From assembly GCA_051745635.1 (NCBI GenBank), contig JBNJEH010000008.1:1-64000 (forward strand): a DNA stretch of 64,000 bases, in the 5' to 3' direction. This stretch comes from Brumimicrobium sp051745635 (lineage in GTDB: Bacteria; Bacteroidota; Bacteroidia; Flavobacteriales_D; Crocinitomicaceae). The notes beneath the pieces were generated by a model, which worked only from the letters and a program-made list of their open reading frames with translations, had not been told where the DNA came from and searched no databases. The translations under genes and the position numbers were made by a program. Shown here piece after piece: positions 43,201-53,414 of this stretch; position 1 is the stretch's first letter; each line of letters starts with the position of its first letter.

Positions 43201-46194
43201 ATGAATCTAAAAATGAAATACGGAATCTTAGTTATTAGTTTTTTGGCGCTCAAAGTGGCATGGGTGCAGTCGTATTTTCAGCAAGAAACCAATTATGAGA
43301 TTGAGGTGGAACTCAACGATAGCAATCACATGCTTAATGGAAAGGAGCAGATAGAATATGTCAATCATTCACCCGATACATTGCGGTATATTTATTTCCA
43401 CTTGTGGCCCAATGCATATAAGAATGATCAAACGGCGCTGGCCCAACAACTGAGAGCGAGTGGAAATGAAGTTTTAACGCAATCCACTTCAGCAGATCGT
43501 GGTTATATCGATTCTTTGAATTTTCATATTGACGGGGAACAAGTGAATTGGTCGTTTGATGAGGAACACATTGACATTGCTAAAATCCACCTTCAAGAAC
43601 CGCTATTGCCGGGTGAATCGTGTACCATAGCAACTCCTTTTCGGGTTAAAATTCCAAGTGGAAATATATCGCGCCTGGGACATATTGGAGAATCCTATCA
43701 GATTACTCAGTGGTATCCGAAACCCGCGGTATACGATCGGGAAGGGTGGCACGAAATGCCTTACCTGAATCAAGGTGAATTTTATTCAGAATACGGTTCG
43801 TTTGATGTCTCGATTACGCTACCTGAAAATTATGTGGTGGGAGCGACGGGCGATTTGCAGACTGCTGAAGAAAAACAGTTCCTCGAGCAAAAAGCGAGCG
43901 AAACAGAAGAAAAAATTGCAGCTTATAACGCCAAAAAAAATAGGGTTGAACGAAATCCCGGTGATGAGTACCCTCCTTCCAGCGAAAAAATGAAAACAAT
44001 TCGGTACACGCAAAAAAATGTACACGATTTTGCATGGTTCGCCGATAAGCGATACGAGGTGTTGAGCGGCGAAGTAGAGCTTCCGCACAGTGGCCGCAAG
44101 GTCAAGACGTGGGCGATGTTTACACCGCGGAATATGGGGCTGTGGCAGGATGCTGTCGAATATATCAACGACGGAACGTTTTATTACTCGAAATGGAATG
44201 GAGATTATCCCTACAATCAGGTGACTGCAGTGGATGGAACGATCAGTGCAGGTGGAGGCATGGAATATCCCAACGTTACTGTCATCGGAAATGCCGGAAA
44301 CGCTACTGCACTGGAAACAGTCATTGTCCACGAAGTCGGGCACAATTGGTTTTATGGAATCTTTGGTTCGAACGAGCGCGATCACGGATGGATGGACGAA
44401 GGGCTCAATACGCTGAATGAGGTGCGTTATTTTATGACAAAATATCCAGAAAACGAGGCGTTGGCTGAAACGGTTCCGTTTTTTAATTTTCACGGCTTAA
44501 ATTATCACGATCGAAATGATTTGCTTTACCGCGCTGTTCAGGCGATTGGAGAAGATCAACCCATTGAAACGCATTCTAAATGTTTCCAAAGTGCCAACTA
44601 CGGCCTCGTGATGTATCAAAAAACAGGTCTCGTATTCGAATATATGCGGCACTACCTGGGCAATGAAAAGTTTGACCGCATCATGCAGCACTATTTTGAT
44701 GAATTTGCTTTTAAACATCCGCAACCCGCAGATCTCCGCCGAATATTCGAAAAACATGCAGATGGGGACGTTTCCTGGTTGTTTGATGACTTTCTCAATA
44801 CGACGAAGCGCATTGAAGCGCGTCTGGGGCGCGTACAATCCAACGGCAAAGGCTACGAAGTTACCGTGCACAACACCGGACGCATTAAAGGGCCGATACC
44901 TGTTGCTGTAATGGAAAACGACTCCATTATTGCTACAAAGTGGACTTCACCCGGACAACGAAAGACGACGTTGAGCTTCGAGGCAGAAGGGAATCGCGTC
45001 ATGATTGATCCCCAGCGTATCGTTCCCGAGCTTTCCAGGCAAAATAATGGTTGGCGGGCAGACGGCCTGCTGAAAAAATGGGAACCGTTAAAACTGAATA
45101 TGTTCTCAGGTTACAACTGGTCCGACGAAACGAACATGCACATTCTGCCCCTGGTGGCAGGCAATGCCAATGACAAGTTGATGCTGGGCGCAGCTTTGCA
45201 CAACTATTCAATCGCGCCCAATCGGTTCAATTACTTTTTAGCTCCATTATATTCATTGGGTCGCCAAAATGTTTCGGGAATAGGTGAACTTTCGTATCGC
45301 TTCCATCGCCCCGGAATAAAGTCAGGTCGCGTGGGGTTGTCACTAACTTCTTTTAAGGATGAGAGCACACTGGAAAATGGCAATTCATTCTTTGCAGCAG
45401 CTGCACCCTATCTTCGGTTTGATTTCGGTAATGAAGACAAAGCTTACCCACTGGAGCACCTGCTTTTGTTTCAGGGAATGGCAAAACAGACGCGGCGAGG
45501 TGATTTTTACCTGCGCGAATTTGGCGGCTTTTTAAAATGGGAATCGTTTTGGAATAAAGGGCGTCACGCTTTTGCTTCTAGCGTTCGCAGTGATTTTATT
45601 TACAATAACAACACTTCTGAATCGGCGGGTAGATTGATGGGAAGCGCCAGCTACACCTACGATTGGATGGCGGGATCGGATTGGAAATCAAAAATCAGGT
45701 TGCGCACATTCGCGGGCTACAATTACCTTTTTGATGTTGTGAATCAGAGCTCTGTTTACCGTTATGGCATCCCCTTGACAGGTGCGAATGGAAATCAGGA
45801 TGTTTTCGTAGAAAATTTCTTCTTCGATCGATCGTCCACAACACACCGCGCCAATAATCGAGGCGGTTTCTTTACCGCCAGCGATTTCGGAATTGCTGAT
45901 TCCTGGATGCAAAGCAATACGCTTTTTGTTGGCGTGCCTACTCCGCAGTTGCTTCCCGGACAAATTGGCGCCTTTGGGAACCTCGGTATTTTTGAAAACG
46001 ACGGTCAACAATACACACCTTATGCGATGGGCGTCGGATACGAATTGGGAGATTTCTTCGGCTTGTACTATGCCATTTTAGAATCGAATAATTTAGCCAA
46101 TACGCACAGTGGATCGAGGTTTGGACAACGATTGCGCGTGACTTTACACATCGATTTGTTCAATAGTGGTCAGATTCCAAAACTGTATCGCTAG
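43201..46194 (+). CDS. M1 family metallopeptidase (aminopeptidase N-like), exported
   Basis: The 997-residue protein has an N-terminal signal (about 1-23; an ATG at 43213 would also serve) and the M1 beta domain (LNGKEQIEYVNHSPDTLRYIYFHLWPNAY). The catalytic domain holds the exopeptidase-like GGGMEYPNV loop and HEVGHNW (377-383), with the third zinc ligand Glu400 in WMDEGLN, giving HExxH-x18-E. A 400-residue C-terminal part is beta-rich and resembles an outer-membrane barrel or sandwich. Probably a periplasmic or surface zinc peptidase digesting peptides. Confidence 0.92.
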   Translation: MNLKMKYGILVISFLALKVAWVQSYFQQETNYEIEVELNDSNHMLNGKEQIEYVNHSPDTLRYIYFHLWPNAYKNDQTALAQQLRASGNEVLTQSTSADRGYIDSLNFHIDGEQVNWSFDEEHIDIAKIHLQEPLLPGESCTIATPFRVKIPSGNISRLGHIGESYQITQWYPKPAVYDREGWHEMPYLNQGEFYSEYGSFDVSITLPENYVVGATGDLQTAEEKQFLEQKASETEEKIAAYNAKKNRVERNPGDEYPPSSEKMKTIRYTQKNVHDFAWFADKRYEVLSGEVELPHSGRKVKTWAMFTPRNMGLWQDAVEYINDGTFYYSKWNGDYPYNQVTAVDGTISAGGGMEYPNVTVIGNAGNATALETVIVHEVGHNWFYGIFGSNERDHGWMDEGLNTLNEVRYFMTKYPENEALAETVPFFNFHGLNYHDRNDLLYRAVQAIGEDQPIETHSKCFQSANYGLVMYQKTGLVFEYMRHYLGNEKFDRIMQHYFDEFAFKHPQPADLRRIFEKHADGDVSWLFDDFLNTTKRIEARLGRVQSNGKGYEVTVHNTGRIKGPIPVAVMENDSIIATKWTSPGQRKTTLSFEAEGNRVMIDPQRIVPELSRQNNGWRADGLLKKWEPLKLNMFSGYNWSDETNMHILPLVAGNANDKLMLGAALHNYSIAPNRFNYFLAPLYSLGRQNVSGIGELSYRFHRPGIKSGRVGLSLTSFKDESTLENGNSFFAAAAPYLRFDFGNEDKAYPLEHLLLFQGMAKQTRRGDFYLREFGGFLKWESFWNKGRHAFASSVRSDFIYNNNTSESAGRLMGSASYTYDWMAGSDWKSKIRLRTFAGYNYLFDVVNQSSVYRYGIPLTGANGNQDVFVENFFFDRSSTTHRANNRGGFFTASDFGIADSWMQSNTLFVGVPTPQLLPGQIGAFGNLGIFENDGQQYTPYAMGVGYELGDFFGLYYAILESNNLANTHSGSRFGQRLRVTLHIDLFNSGQIPKLYR

Positions 46195-46346
46195 CGGTAT
46201 AATGCTTCATCATGCTTTCATTCAACCGCGGTGCAGTGTTTAAAAAGCGTATACCTTCGGCGGGAAACAGGTGATTACTAAATTTAGAACCCACCTGAAA
46301 TTCATTCAAGCGTCTTTTGCCTATATTCGCATTATCAAGTGGAATT

Positions 46347-47822
46347 ATGAGCAATCCAATAAAAAAGTTAGCAGGTCAGACGGCGGTATATGGACTTTCG
46401 AGTATCGTGGGACGGTTGTTGAACTACCTGCTCGTACCAATTTACGTAACGGCATTTGCAGCTACTGAAGATTACGGTCAGGTTTCAGACCTGTATGCCA
46501 TGATTGCTTTTTTGATGGTACTGCTCACGTTCGGCATGGAGACGGCTTATTTTCGTTTTTTACACCGGCATAAAAATGCTGAAATGGTTTTTCGCAACGC
46601 TTTTCTGAGCGTTATCATGGTCAATTTGACCTTTCTGCTGATCGTTCTTATTTTTCATCCCTGGATTGCGGATCTCTTATTATATCCCGGAAACCCGGAG
46701 TACATCGTGCTATTTTCGCTCGTCGTCGTCGTGGATGCTATTGGTGCCCTGCCACTTGCCAAACTCAGAGCCCAGGAACGCGCCGGTAAGTTTGCCCTGG
46801 TTCAGTTGACGAGTATTGCCGTCAATATTGGATTGAACCTGATACTCATGCTGCTCGTGTTTGACAGTAGTGTTCATCCTGCTGAGATGGGTGTGCGTTT
46901 TATCCTGATTGCCAACCTGGTTGCTTCGCTCGTGAAACCCGCACTATTGTATAAAGATTTTACCGCACTTCGCTGGGTTTTTGACTTTACATTGGTTAAA
47001 GCAATGGTGCGCTACAGTTTTCCACTCGCGATTGCAGGACTTGCTTTTGTCATCAATGAAACCATTGATCGCGTGCTGCTCAAACACGTTTCTTATCATG
47101 ATTTGATGCCTGAATTTGGCAAAGAAAAAGCATTAAAAATGGCAGAATCCCGGGTGGGTATTTACAGTGCCAATTATAAGCTGGCGATGCTCGTCACCAT
47201 TTTTTTACAGGCTTATCGCTATGCGGCGGAACCTTTCTTTTTTGCGCAATCGAAAGATGAAAACAGGAATCGCACCTATGTAAAAGTGATGAACTACTTT
47301 GTTGCTGCCGTTTTTCTTTGTTTTCTGGGAGTATCATTAAACCTTGATATTTTTAAATATTTCATCCCCAATGATGATTATTGGGCTGGACTTACCGTTG
47401 TTCCCATTTTACTTTTGGCGAATGTCTTTTCGGGAATCTATGTAAACCAATCTATTTGGTATAAGTTGAGCGGGCAGACGCGCTTCGGAGCATATATTGC
47501 CAGTGGTGGCGCCGTTTTGACCATAGGTTTAAATATCGCTTTAATTCCTGTGTTTGGCTATATGGCTTGTGCATGGGTAACTTTTTTCGTTTACGGCGGG
47601 CAAATGGTAGCTTCCTATTTGCTGGGCCAACGCCATTACCCGATACCCTATAATTTGAGAAAATTTGGACTTTACAGTGTCCTTGCGCTCGGCATTTATG
47701 GATCACTGGAGTGGATCAACATTCCGATGGGCTGGACACAGGTGATCGTGCACAATGCGCTCATTCTGCTCTTTGTTGCTTTCGTCTGGTATATGGAAAA
47801 GCCGCGTGTACGAGCAAATTAA
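46347..47822 (+). CDS. Polysaccharide flippase (Wzx/MATE-like)
   Basis: The 491-residue integral membrane protein has 12-14 predicted TM helices. The N-terminus IKKLAGQTAVYGLSSIVGRLLNYLLVP is typical of the oligosaccharide flippase family, which moves lipid-linked sugar units across the inner membrane. The start at 46347 matches the family; an in-frame ATG 30 bp upstream adds residues without homology. No glycosyltransferase cluster surrounds it, but a sugar nucleotidyltransferase lies 2 kb downstream. Confidence 0.88.
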   Translation: MSNPIKKLAGQTAVYGLSSIVGRLLNYLLVPIYVTAFAATEDYGQVSDLYAMIAFLMVLLTFGMETAYFRFLHRHKNAEMVFRNAFLSVIMVNLTFLLIVLIFHPWIADLLLYPGNPEYIVLFSLVVVVDAIGALPLAKLRAQERAGKFALVQLTSIAVNIGLNLILMLLVFDSSVHPAEMGVRFILIANLVASLVKPALLYKDFTALRWVFDFTLVKAMVRYSFPLAIAGLAFVINETIDRVLLKHVSYHDLMPEFGKEKALKMAESRVGIYSANYKLAMLVTIFLQAYRYAAEPFFFAQSKDENRNRTYVKVMNYFVAAVFLCFLGVSLNLDIFKYFIPNDDYWAGLTVVPILLLANVFSGIYVNQSIWYKLSGQTRFGAYIASGGAVLTIGLNIALIPVFGYMACAWVTFFVYGGQMVASYLLGQRHYPIPYNLRKFGLYSVLALGIYGSLEWINIPMGWTQVIVHNALILLFVAFVWYMEKPRVRAN

Positions 47823-47847
47823 AGGAAGCGCTATTTCTTTTTTTGAC

Positions 47848-47880
47848 TTGTCGCTAAGTATTTGATTTCAATTATATTTG
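47848..47880 (+). promoter_or_regulatory. Promoter of the HGSNAT-like gene
   Basis: TTG (47848-47850), a 22-bp spacer and an exact -7 box TATATTTG (47873-47880). The TTG codon that opens the longest frame (47878) lies inside this box and cannot be in the mRNA, which points to the GTG at 47899 as start. Confidence 0.6.
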
Positions 47881-47898
47881 CGCGCTCAAAACAAAAAG

Positions 47899-49236
47899 GT
47901 GACAAAAAACAGCATTACACATAGTCGGCTTGTTTTTATTGACATAGCGCGTTCCATTGCTATTCTTATGATGCTGGAAGGGCATTTTATTTATATGGCC
48001 CTGGCAGAATCGTACCGGTCCGAAGATTATTTTTTCTACAACTTGTGGTGTTTCCCGAGGGGGCTCACCGCTCCTTTGTTTTTTACAGTTTCTGGTCTGG
48101 TCTTTACCTATCTTTTGGTGCGGAAGAGCGCTCCCTTTTTTAAAAATGTAAGGGTGAAAAAAGGATCGAAGCGAGCTGTGAAGTTAGTGCTTTGGGGATA
48201 TGCACTACAAATAAACTTTTTGCTGCTCTTTACCTCGGGAGAATTGAATGATTACGCAATAGTGTTTCATGTTTTGCAATGCATCGGTGCGAGTCTTTTG
48301 GTCATTATTGTTTGTTTTGGCATCACCAGGTTGTTGAAGGTTATTCCTTTTTTTATCGTACTCGGACTTGCAGGCATTACAGTATTTGTGTTGAAACCGA
48401 CTATTTATGCAGCAGACCTTTCGACACTTCATCCGTTTTTCGAAAATATGTTGATTCAAACAGCAGAGGGGAGGGAGAGCGCTTCGCTATTTCCTGTTTT
48501 TCCCTGGGTAGGTTATGCGCTGCTCGGTGCCGCTGTGGGAGCTTTTGTCAGTAACCGCCCGCATCGTGTTTATACGCACAGCTTCGTTTTAGCTTTAACT
48601 GTAATCGCTAGTGCTACTTATTTTTTCATTGATGACGTGTTGACTGTTATAAGTCCCTACTTTGAAAAGCTGGGATGGACTTCATTTGCAGAACAGTGGT
48701 TTTTATTCACGAATTTTAGTATTGTGCTTTTTGGATTAGCAGTTATCATTGTTTTGGGCAAACACAAACGCCGGCTGCGATTAATGTATTATCGAAGATT
48801 TCAATTTCTAAGAAGTTGGCTATTTCCAGTAGCTTTTTTTACGAGCGGTGCAGCGTGTATCACCTATGATTTATTCTTTGTTCAAACGGAGCAACTCATG
48901 GTTTTCCCCACACTAAGTGTCAACGCACTGGGGCAGGGTCTCCTTTTTGCCGGTGTCCTGCTGACTGCCGCCAAACTCATTTACTGGAACTATAATTTAT
49001 TCATTAAAATTGGTCAGCATACCTTGTCTATTTATATCGTGCACATGATCATCCTTTATGCAAGTGTGTTTGGTGTTGGGTTAAAGAATTCGCTTTACCG
49101 CAGTTTAGATCCCTGGTCGGCACTTGTCGGCGCGATTGCGTTTATGGTGTTTTTTACTTATTTTGTCAAGCACATTGAGCGCATTAATCGATTCTATCGT
49201 GGAATTATTCCTTTTCTCTCGCGAAAGAAAAGATAG
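47899..49236 (+). CDS. HGSNAT/DUF1624-like membrane acyltransferase
   Basis: The 445-residue polytopic protein has about 11 TM helices. The N-terminal RLVFIDIARSIAILMMLEGHFIYM matches the heparan-alpha-glucosaminide N-acetyltransferase catalytic domain, where an Asp and a His in TM1 act in acetyl transfer. This gives a putative role in acylating envelope sugars. GTG at 47899 is preferred because the promoter box overlaps the longer TTG start. It follows the flippase by 76 bp on its own promoter. Confidence 0.8.
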   Translation: MTKNSITHSRLVFIDIARSIAILMMLEGHFIYMALAESYRSEDYFFYNLWCFPRGLTAPLFFTVSGLVFTYLLVRKSAPFFKNVRVKKGSKRAVKLVLWGYALQINFLLLFTSGELNDYAIVFHVLQCIGASLLVIIVCFGITRLLKVIPFFIVLGLAGITVFVLKPTIYAADLSTLHPFFENMLIQTAEGRESASLFPVFPWVGYALLGAAVGAFVSNRPHRVYTHSFVLALTVIASATYFFIDDVLTVISPYFEKLGWTSFAEQWFLFTNFSIVLFGLAVIIVLGKHKRRLRLMYYRRFQFLRSWLFPVAFFTSGAACITYDLFFVQTEQLMVFPTLSVNALGQGLLFAGVLLTAAKLIYWNYNLFIKIGQHTLSIYIVHMIILYASVFGVGLKNSLYRSLDPWSALVGAIAFMVFFTYFVKHIERINRFYRGIIPFLSRKKR

Positions 49237-49360
49237 ATACTCATTCCATCCATTTCTTTTTAATCTAAGAAATAATGTGGAATAACAGCATCATCGCGTC
49301 TTCCTCATCGCTTTGTTAATAATTCACGTGTTTCGCAGTGGGGATGTCCTTAAAAAAAAT

Positions 49361-49368
49361 TACTTTTG
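49361..49368 (+). promoter_or_regulatory. -7 box TACTTTTG upstream of dut
   Basis: Exact TAnnTTTG match, 65 bp before the dut ATG. It suggests that the five-gene run from dut to the EnvC-like gene starts here and that the ORF extension upstream of 49434 is mostly leader. Confidence 0.4.
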
Positions 49369-49433
49369 AAGATGGTGTTTGTCACATTCAAAGACCTTGT
49401 TGTGGTCGCCTTTTGGATGAAGAAGTAAAAAAT

Positions 49434-49868
49434 ATGAAAGTAAAAATAGTCAATCGATCTCAAAATGATTTGCCGCAATACGCGTCGAGTGGTGCTGCGG
49501 GCGTCGATCTCAGAGCGCACCTCGACAATGCCTTTACGCTTCAGCCTATGGAGCGAACGCTCGTTAAAACGGGCTTGTTCCTGGAAATTCCCCGGGGCTA
49601 CGAAGCGCAAGTGCGACCGAGAAGTGGTTTGGCCTTGAAAAAAGGAATTACGGTACTCAATAGTCCAGGCACAATAGATGCAGACTACCGGGGAGAGATA
49701 GGTGTCATTCTCATTAACATGTCACAACGACCTTTTGTTATTGAAAATGGCGATCGCGTGGCGCAACTTGTTTTTGGTAAAGTTGAACAAACGCAATGGG
49801 AAATAGTGGAAGAACTAGCGAATACTTCGCGCGGCAGTGAGGGCTTCGGAAGCACAGGAAAAAAATAA
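49434..49868 (+). CDS. dut: dUTP diphosphatase
   Basis: It hydrolyses dUTP to dUMP, keeping uracil out of DNA and feeding thymidylate synthesis. The 144-residue trimeric-type protein shows all five motifs: AGVDLRA, RPRSGLALK, NSPGTIDADYRGEIGVILIN, NGDRVAQLVF and the C-terminal RGSEGFGSTGK. The start at 49434 agrees with the family; the longer frame from 49338 adds 32 unrelated residues. It precedes the nucleotidyltransferase gene by 3 bp. Confidence 0.95.
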   Translation: MKVKIVNRSQNDLPQYASSGAAGVDLRAHLDNAFTLQPMERTLVKTGLFLEIPRGYEAQVRPRSGLALKKGITVLNSPGTIDADYRGEIGVILINMSQRPFVIENGDRVAQLVFGKVEQTQWEIVEELANTSRGSEGFGSTGKK

Positions 49869-49871
49869 ACT

Positions 49872-50885
49872 ATGAAAATAATTGTACCTATGGCAGGGAG
49901 AGGGTCTCGCCTGCGACCACATACATTAACCGTCCCTAAACCTTTAGTGCCCGTCGGCGGTAAACCAATCGTCCACCGTCTCGTGGAAGATATTGCTGCG
50001 GTTTGCAGTGAACCCATCGATGAGGTCGCTTTTGTTATTGGTGATTTTGGAGAAGAAGTTGAAAATGAATTGCTGGAACTGGCTCGAAGCCTGGGCGCTC
50101 AGGGCAGTATTTTTCATCAGGAAGAACCGTTGGGAACGGCGCACGCCGTATTGTGTGCCAAAGAAAAGCTCGAGGGTCCTGTCGTCGTGGCATTTGCCGA
50201 TACACTTTTTAAAGCGGACTTTAAAATTGATCCCGCTGACGACGGCGTACTGTGGGTGAAACAAATTGAGGATCCGAGTGCATTTGGTGTAGTGAAAACA
50301 AACGAAAACAATGAAATCACTGATTTTGTCGAAAAACCGCAGACCTTTGTGTCAGATTTAGCGATGATCGGGATTTATTATTTCAAAGCTGCAGAGGATT
50401 TGCTCCGCGAACTCAACTACCTGGTCGAAAACAATATCATAAAAGGAGGTGAATACCAATTGCCCGATGCGTTAAAACGTTTAACGGAGAAAGGGAAGCG
50501 ATTTAAACCGGGAAAAGTAAAGGAATGGCTCGACTGTGGAAATAAAAAAGTCACTGTACACGCCAATCAGCGCATATTGGAATTTGATCGCGAAAAGGGA
50601 GTTGATCTCGTTCATGAAACGGCTAAAGTCCGGAATTCTGTAATTATTCCGCCTTGTTTTATCGGAGCGGATACCGTCATTGAAAACAGTGTGATAGGTC
50701 CACACGTTTCCGTGAATAACGCTTCTCAAGTGCGAAATTCCGTAATCAAAAACACGATTATTCAGAAAGAAAGTCACCTCGAAAATGCAGTCATGGCAGA
50801 TAGCATGATCGGTAATAAAGTGACGTTCAAGCAACATCAAAAAAACATGAGTGTGGGCGATTATTGTTCCCTCAGCGACGAATGA
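49872..50885 (+). CDS. Sugar-1-phosphate nucleotidyltransferase
   Basis: The 337-residue protein has the NTP-transferase fold: MAGRGSRLRPHTLTVPKPLVPVGGKPI (Gly-rich loop and catalytic Arg/Lys), GTAHAVLCA and the metal-binding AFADTLF. The C-terminal 80 residues form left-handed beta-helix hexapeptide repeats (IIPPCFIGADTVIENSVIGPHV). It probably makes dTDP- or UDP-glucose-like sugars for envelope polysaccharide; the exact sugar cannot be read from the sequence. It ends in an ATGA overlap with the TPR gene. Confidence 0.88.
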   Translation: MKIIVPMAGRGSRLRPHTLTVPKPLVPVGGKPIVHRLVEDIAAVCSEPIDEVAFVIGDFGEEVENELLELARSLGAQGSIFHQEEPLGTAHAVLCAKEKLEGPVVVAFADTLFKADFKIDPADDGVLWVKQIEDPSAFGVVKTNENNEITDFVEKPQTFVSDLAMIGIYYFKAAEDLLRELNYLVENNIIKGGEYQLPDALKRLTEKGKRFKPGKVKEWLDCGNKKVTVHANQRILEFDREKGVDLVHETAKVRNSVIIPPCFIGADTVIENSVIGPHVSVNNASQVRNSVIKNTIIQKESHLENAVMADSMIGNKVTFKQHQKNMSVGDYCSLSDE

Positions 50886-52615
50886 ATAAGTTTCTCTACA
50901 TAACAATTTTTGTTGCCATTGCTGCAAACGGCGCGTTGAGTCAGGAAGAACGCATGAAAGAAGAAGGCGTTGACGACCTGGAGGCGTTGTCGTCAAAAAA
51001 CTTTCCGTATATCGAACGGTTTCACGAAGCGGTGCGCGAACAAATGGCTGGCAACCTGGAAGAGGCAGTATCGCTTTACAAGGCTTGCCTGGAGGAAAAG
51101 GAAGACGACGCGGCGTATTTCGCACTGGGTCAAATTGCTGAAAAAAGAGAAAATTATCAAAAAGCGCGCGAATATTATGAGAATGCATTAAACCTCGACC
51201 CAGAAAATATTACCTACGTGCAATCGCTGGCATTTACCATGATGGAACAAGCCGATTTTGAAGAGGCCGAACCACTCTTTGAGCAGTTGACAGATCGGGA
51301 GCCGAGGAACATAGAATGGCATTATGCCTACGCCCGGGTGCTGATCTACAACAAAAAATACGAGGTGGCTATCAAACGGCTGAATAGTCTTCAGGAGCAA
51401 GTAGGCATCATTCCTGAAATGATGATCATGAAGGCGGACCTGTATCAGGAAATTAAGGCAACGGAAAAGGCGGAATCTACCTTGCTGAAATTAAAAGAAG
51501 CTCACCCGACACACGGGGAAGGATTAGAAGCGCTGCTTTCATTTTATAAAAAACAGGAAGAAGAAGAAAAAGTAGAACAACTCCTGGAACGGATGGCTGC
51601 ACAACAACCTGATAATATCGTTGTGCAAACGCAATTGGCAGATTATTATGTCGAGCACGAGCAATTCGATAAACTGCGCACCGTCGTCGATCGCCTCGCT
51701 GGCCATTCCCGCATTACGACACAGGAGAAACTGAACTGGATTAAAGCCCTGGCGGGAAAAGAAGAACTGAGTGAAGACTATTTACTGGAGCTGTCCAATA
51801 AAATTCTGGAAGCGAATGAAGACGATGCACGTGCCACGCTTTTTCACGCTGAAATCCTGACCAAAAATCGGCGTTCGCGCGAAGCACTTCCATTTTATCG
51901 CAAAGCATTAAAGCTGAGTCCGGAGACTTTTGAAGTATGGATGAATGTGTTGTCCTTTGAAAGTGCCTACCGCGATTATGAAGCCCTCTATCAGGATGCT
52001 ACTGAAGCAATGACGCGCTTTCCGAATATGCCTTTTGTGTACTATGCCGCCGCTGGTGGTGCTATTTATACTGATCGCCTGGATGAGGCCGAAGAATTGA
52101 TCTCAGCTGGTGAACTTTATGTACTGGAGGATCCCGTTCTGAAGGCGCGTTTCGCCATGCGCAGGGGAGAACTTCACTTTATGAAAAAGGAATTTAAAAA
52201 GGGGATTACCGCATTTGAAAAGGCTTTGTCAGAAAAACCCCTGGATATTATTCGCTTGCGCTATGCAGGTTTGCTTGCAAAAAACGGCATCGCACTTTCT
52301 GTTGCGAAGGAGCAAATTGATTTAGTAAATCCCGAAGGAGAAAACGATCCGGCCTATTATCGCACGAAAGCCCAGTATCTGTTAGCTAAAAAGAAATATG
52401 ACGATGCCATTACTTTGTTAAAGCGAGGAATTGAAAATATAGATTATACAGCGGAACTCCACGATTTTCTGGGCGATATTTACTGGATGAAACAGGAGAG
52501 AGCCGCGGATCTGGCGATAAAACACTGGAAGTTGGCCAAAGAAAAACATTCGCGAAACACAAATATTGACAAAAAGTTAAAAGAGGAAAAATTTTATGCT
52601 CCGAAATATTACTAA
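50882..52615 (+). CDS. Exported TPR-repeat protein
   Basis: The 577-residue protein has a signal peptide (MNKFLYITIFVAIAANGALSQ) and at least ten tetratricopeptide-type helical hairpins (for example AAYFALGQIAEKRENYQKAREYYENALNLDPEN). TPR proteins act as protein-protein scaffolds. It overlaps the upstream gene by 4 bp and the DUF4292 lipoprotein gene by 20 bp, so all are co-translated. In Bacteroidota this set sits in the periplasm, and outer-membrane assembly or lipoprotein handling is a plausible role. Confidence 0.88.
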   Translation: MNKFLYITIFVAIAANGALSQEERMKEEGVDDLEALSSKNFPYIERFHEAVREQMAGNLEEAVSLYKACLEEKEDDAAYFALGQIAEKRENYQKAREYYENALNLDPENITYVQSLAFTMMEQADFEEAEPLFEQLTDREPRNIEWHYAYARVLIYNKKYEVAIKRLNSLQEQVGIIPEMMIMKADLYQEIKATEKAESTLLKLKEAHPTHGEGLEALLSFYKKQEEEEKVEQLLERMAAQQPDNIVVQTQLADYYVEHEQFDKLRTVVDRLAGHSRITTQEKLNWIKALAGKEELSEDYLLELSNKILEANEDDARATLFHAEILTKNRRSREALPFYRKALKLSPETFEVWMNVLSFESAYRDYEALYQDATEAMTRFPNMPFVYYAAAGGAIYTDRLDEAEELISAGELYVLEDPVLKARFAMRRGELHFMKKEFKKGITAFEKALSEKPLDIIRLRYAGLLAKNGIALSVAKEQIDLVNPEGENDPAYYRTKAQYLLAKKKYDDAITLLKRGIENIDYTAELHDFLGDIYWMKQERAADLAIKHWKLAKEKHSRNTNIDKKLKEEKFYAPKYY

Positions 52616-53414
52616 ATTACTGACTGGAGTAATAGTGCTCGCAATCACTGTTGCTTGTGGTAATAGCAAAAAACAATCGGAAGAGCGCAGCGAAAAACTC
52701 CCCAAAATTGACGCGTCTGTTCTGGTGAACAGGTTGGATAGCCTGTCGGATCAGCGACCGGGATATTTCTATACTAAATTGAAATCCAGTTACAAAGACA
52801 GCGAATACGACGTATCTTTTAAAACTTCGATTCGGATGCGCAATGATAGTGCACTGCACGCTTTGATTACTTATGCGCGAATTCCGATTTACAACACCAT
52901 GGTGACCCCGGATACACTGACAATTGTGGATAAGCGCAACAATTGCTATGTAAAAGAGGACATGACTTATTTGAAAAATACTTTTGATGTCGATTTTGAA
53001 CATGATAATTTAGAAGAGCTGATTCTGGGAATGCCGATTGGCTGGGACAAAGAGCTGGAATACCATCAGGTGAAGGATCCGTATAACTACGTCGTTTCCT
53101 CACACAGCAAGCGGGAGTTGCGAAGAATGGATAAAAATGACGATGATGAACTCATTGTTCGGTATTACCTGACAGATGACGCACAATTGTTGCGGAGAGT
53201 ACTCATCGACAGTCCGAAGGATACGACTACAATAGATGTGAATTATTCAGATCATGAGTTGATCAACGGGATGAACATACCCGGTGAAGGAGCGATAGAA
53301 GTTGTTACTCCGCGCGATACAATTGAGATTGATTTTAAGTACAATCGCACGACGGTTAATGAGCCGTGCGTATTATATTTAGCTATACCAGAGCGCTATG
53401 AGAAGTGTGAGTAA
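52596..53414 (+). CDS. DUF4292 family lipoprotein (LolB/LolA-like fold suspected)
   Basis: The 272-residue protein has a signal ending in ITVACGNS (Cys21), so it is lipid-anchored. The mature domain matches DUF4292 (FYTKLKSSYKDSEYDVSFKTSIRMRNDSAL and a half-open beta-barrel pattern). DUF4292 proteins have been compared with LolA/LolB lipoprotein carriers; this is inferred from fold, not proven. It shares 20 bp with the TPR gene and 17 bp with the EnvC-like gene. Confidence 0.82.
   Translation: MLRNITKLLTGVIVLAITVACGNSKKQSEERSEKLPKIDASVLVNRLDSLSDQRPGYFYTKLKSSYKDSEYDVSFKTSIRMRNDSALHALITYARIPIYNTMVTPDTLTIVDKRNNCYVKEDMTYLKNTFDVDFEHDNLEELILGMPIGWDKELEYHQVKDPYNYVVSSHSKRELRRMDKNDDDELIVRYYLTDDAQLLRRVLIDSPKDTTTIDVNYSDHELINGMNIPGEGAIEVVTPRDTIEIDFKYNRTTVNEPCVLYLAIPERYEKCE

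Noticed and set aside
43819..44493. 224-codon minus-strand ORF opposite the M1 peptidase
   Set aside because: Antisense shadow of a conserved catalytic domain; composition is typical of a complementary frame.
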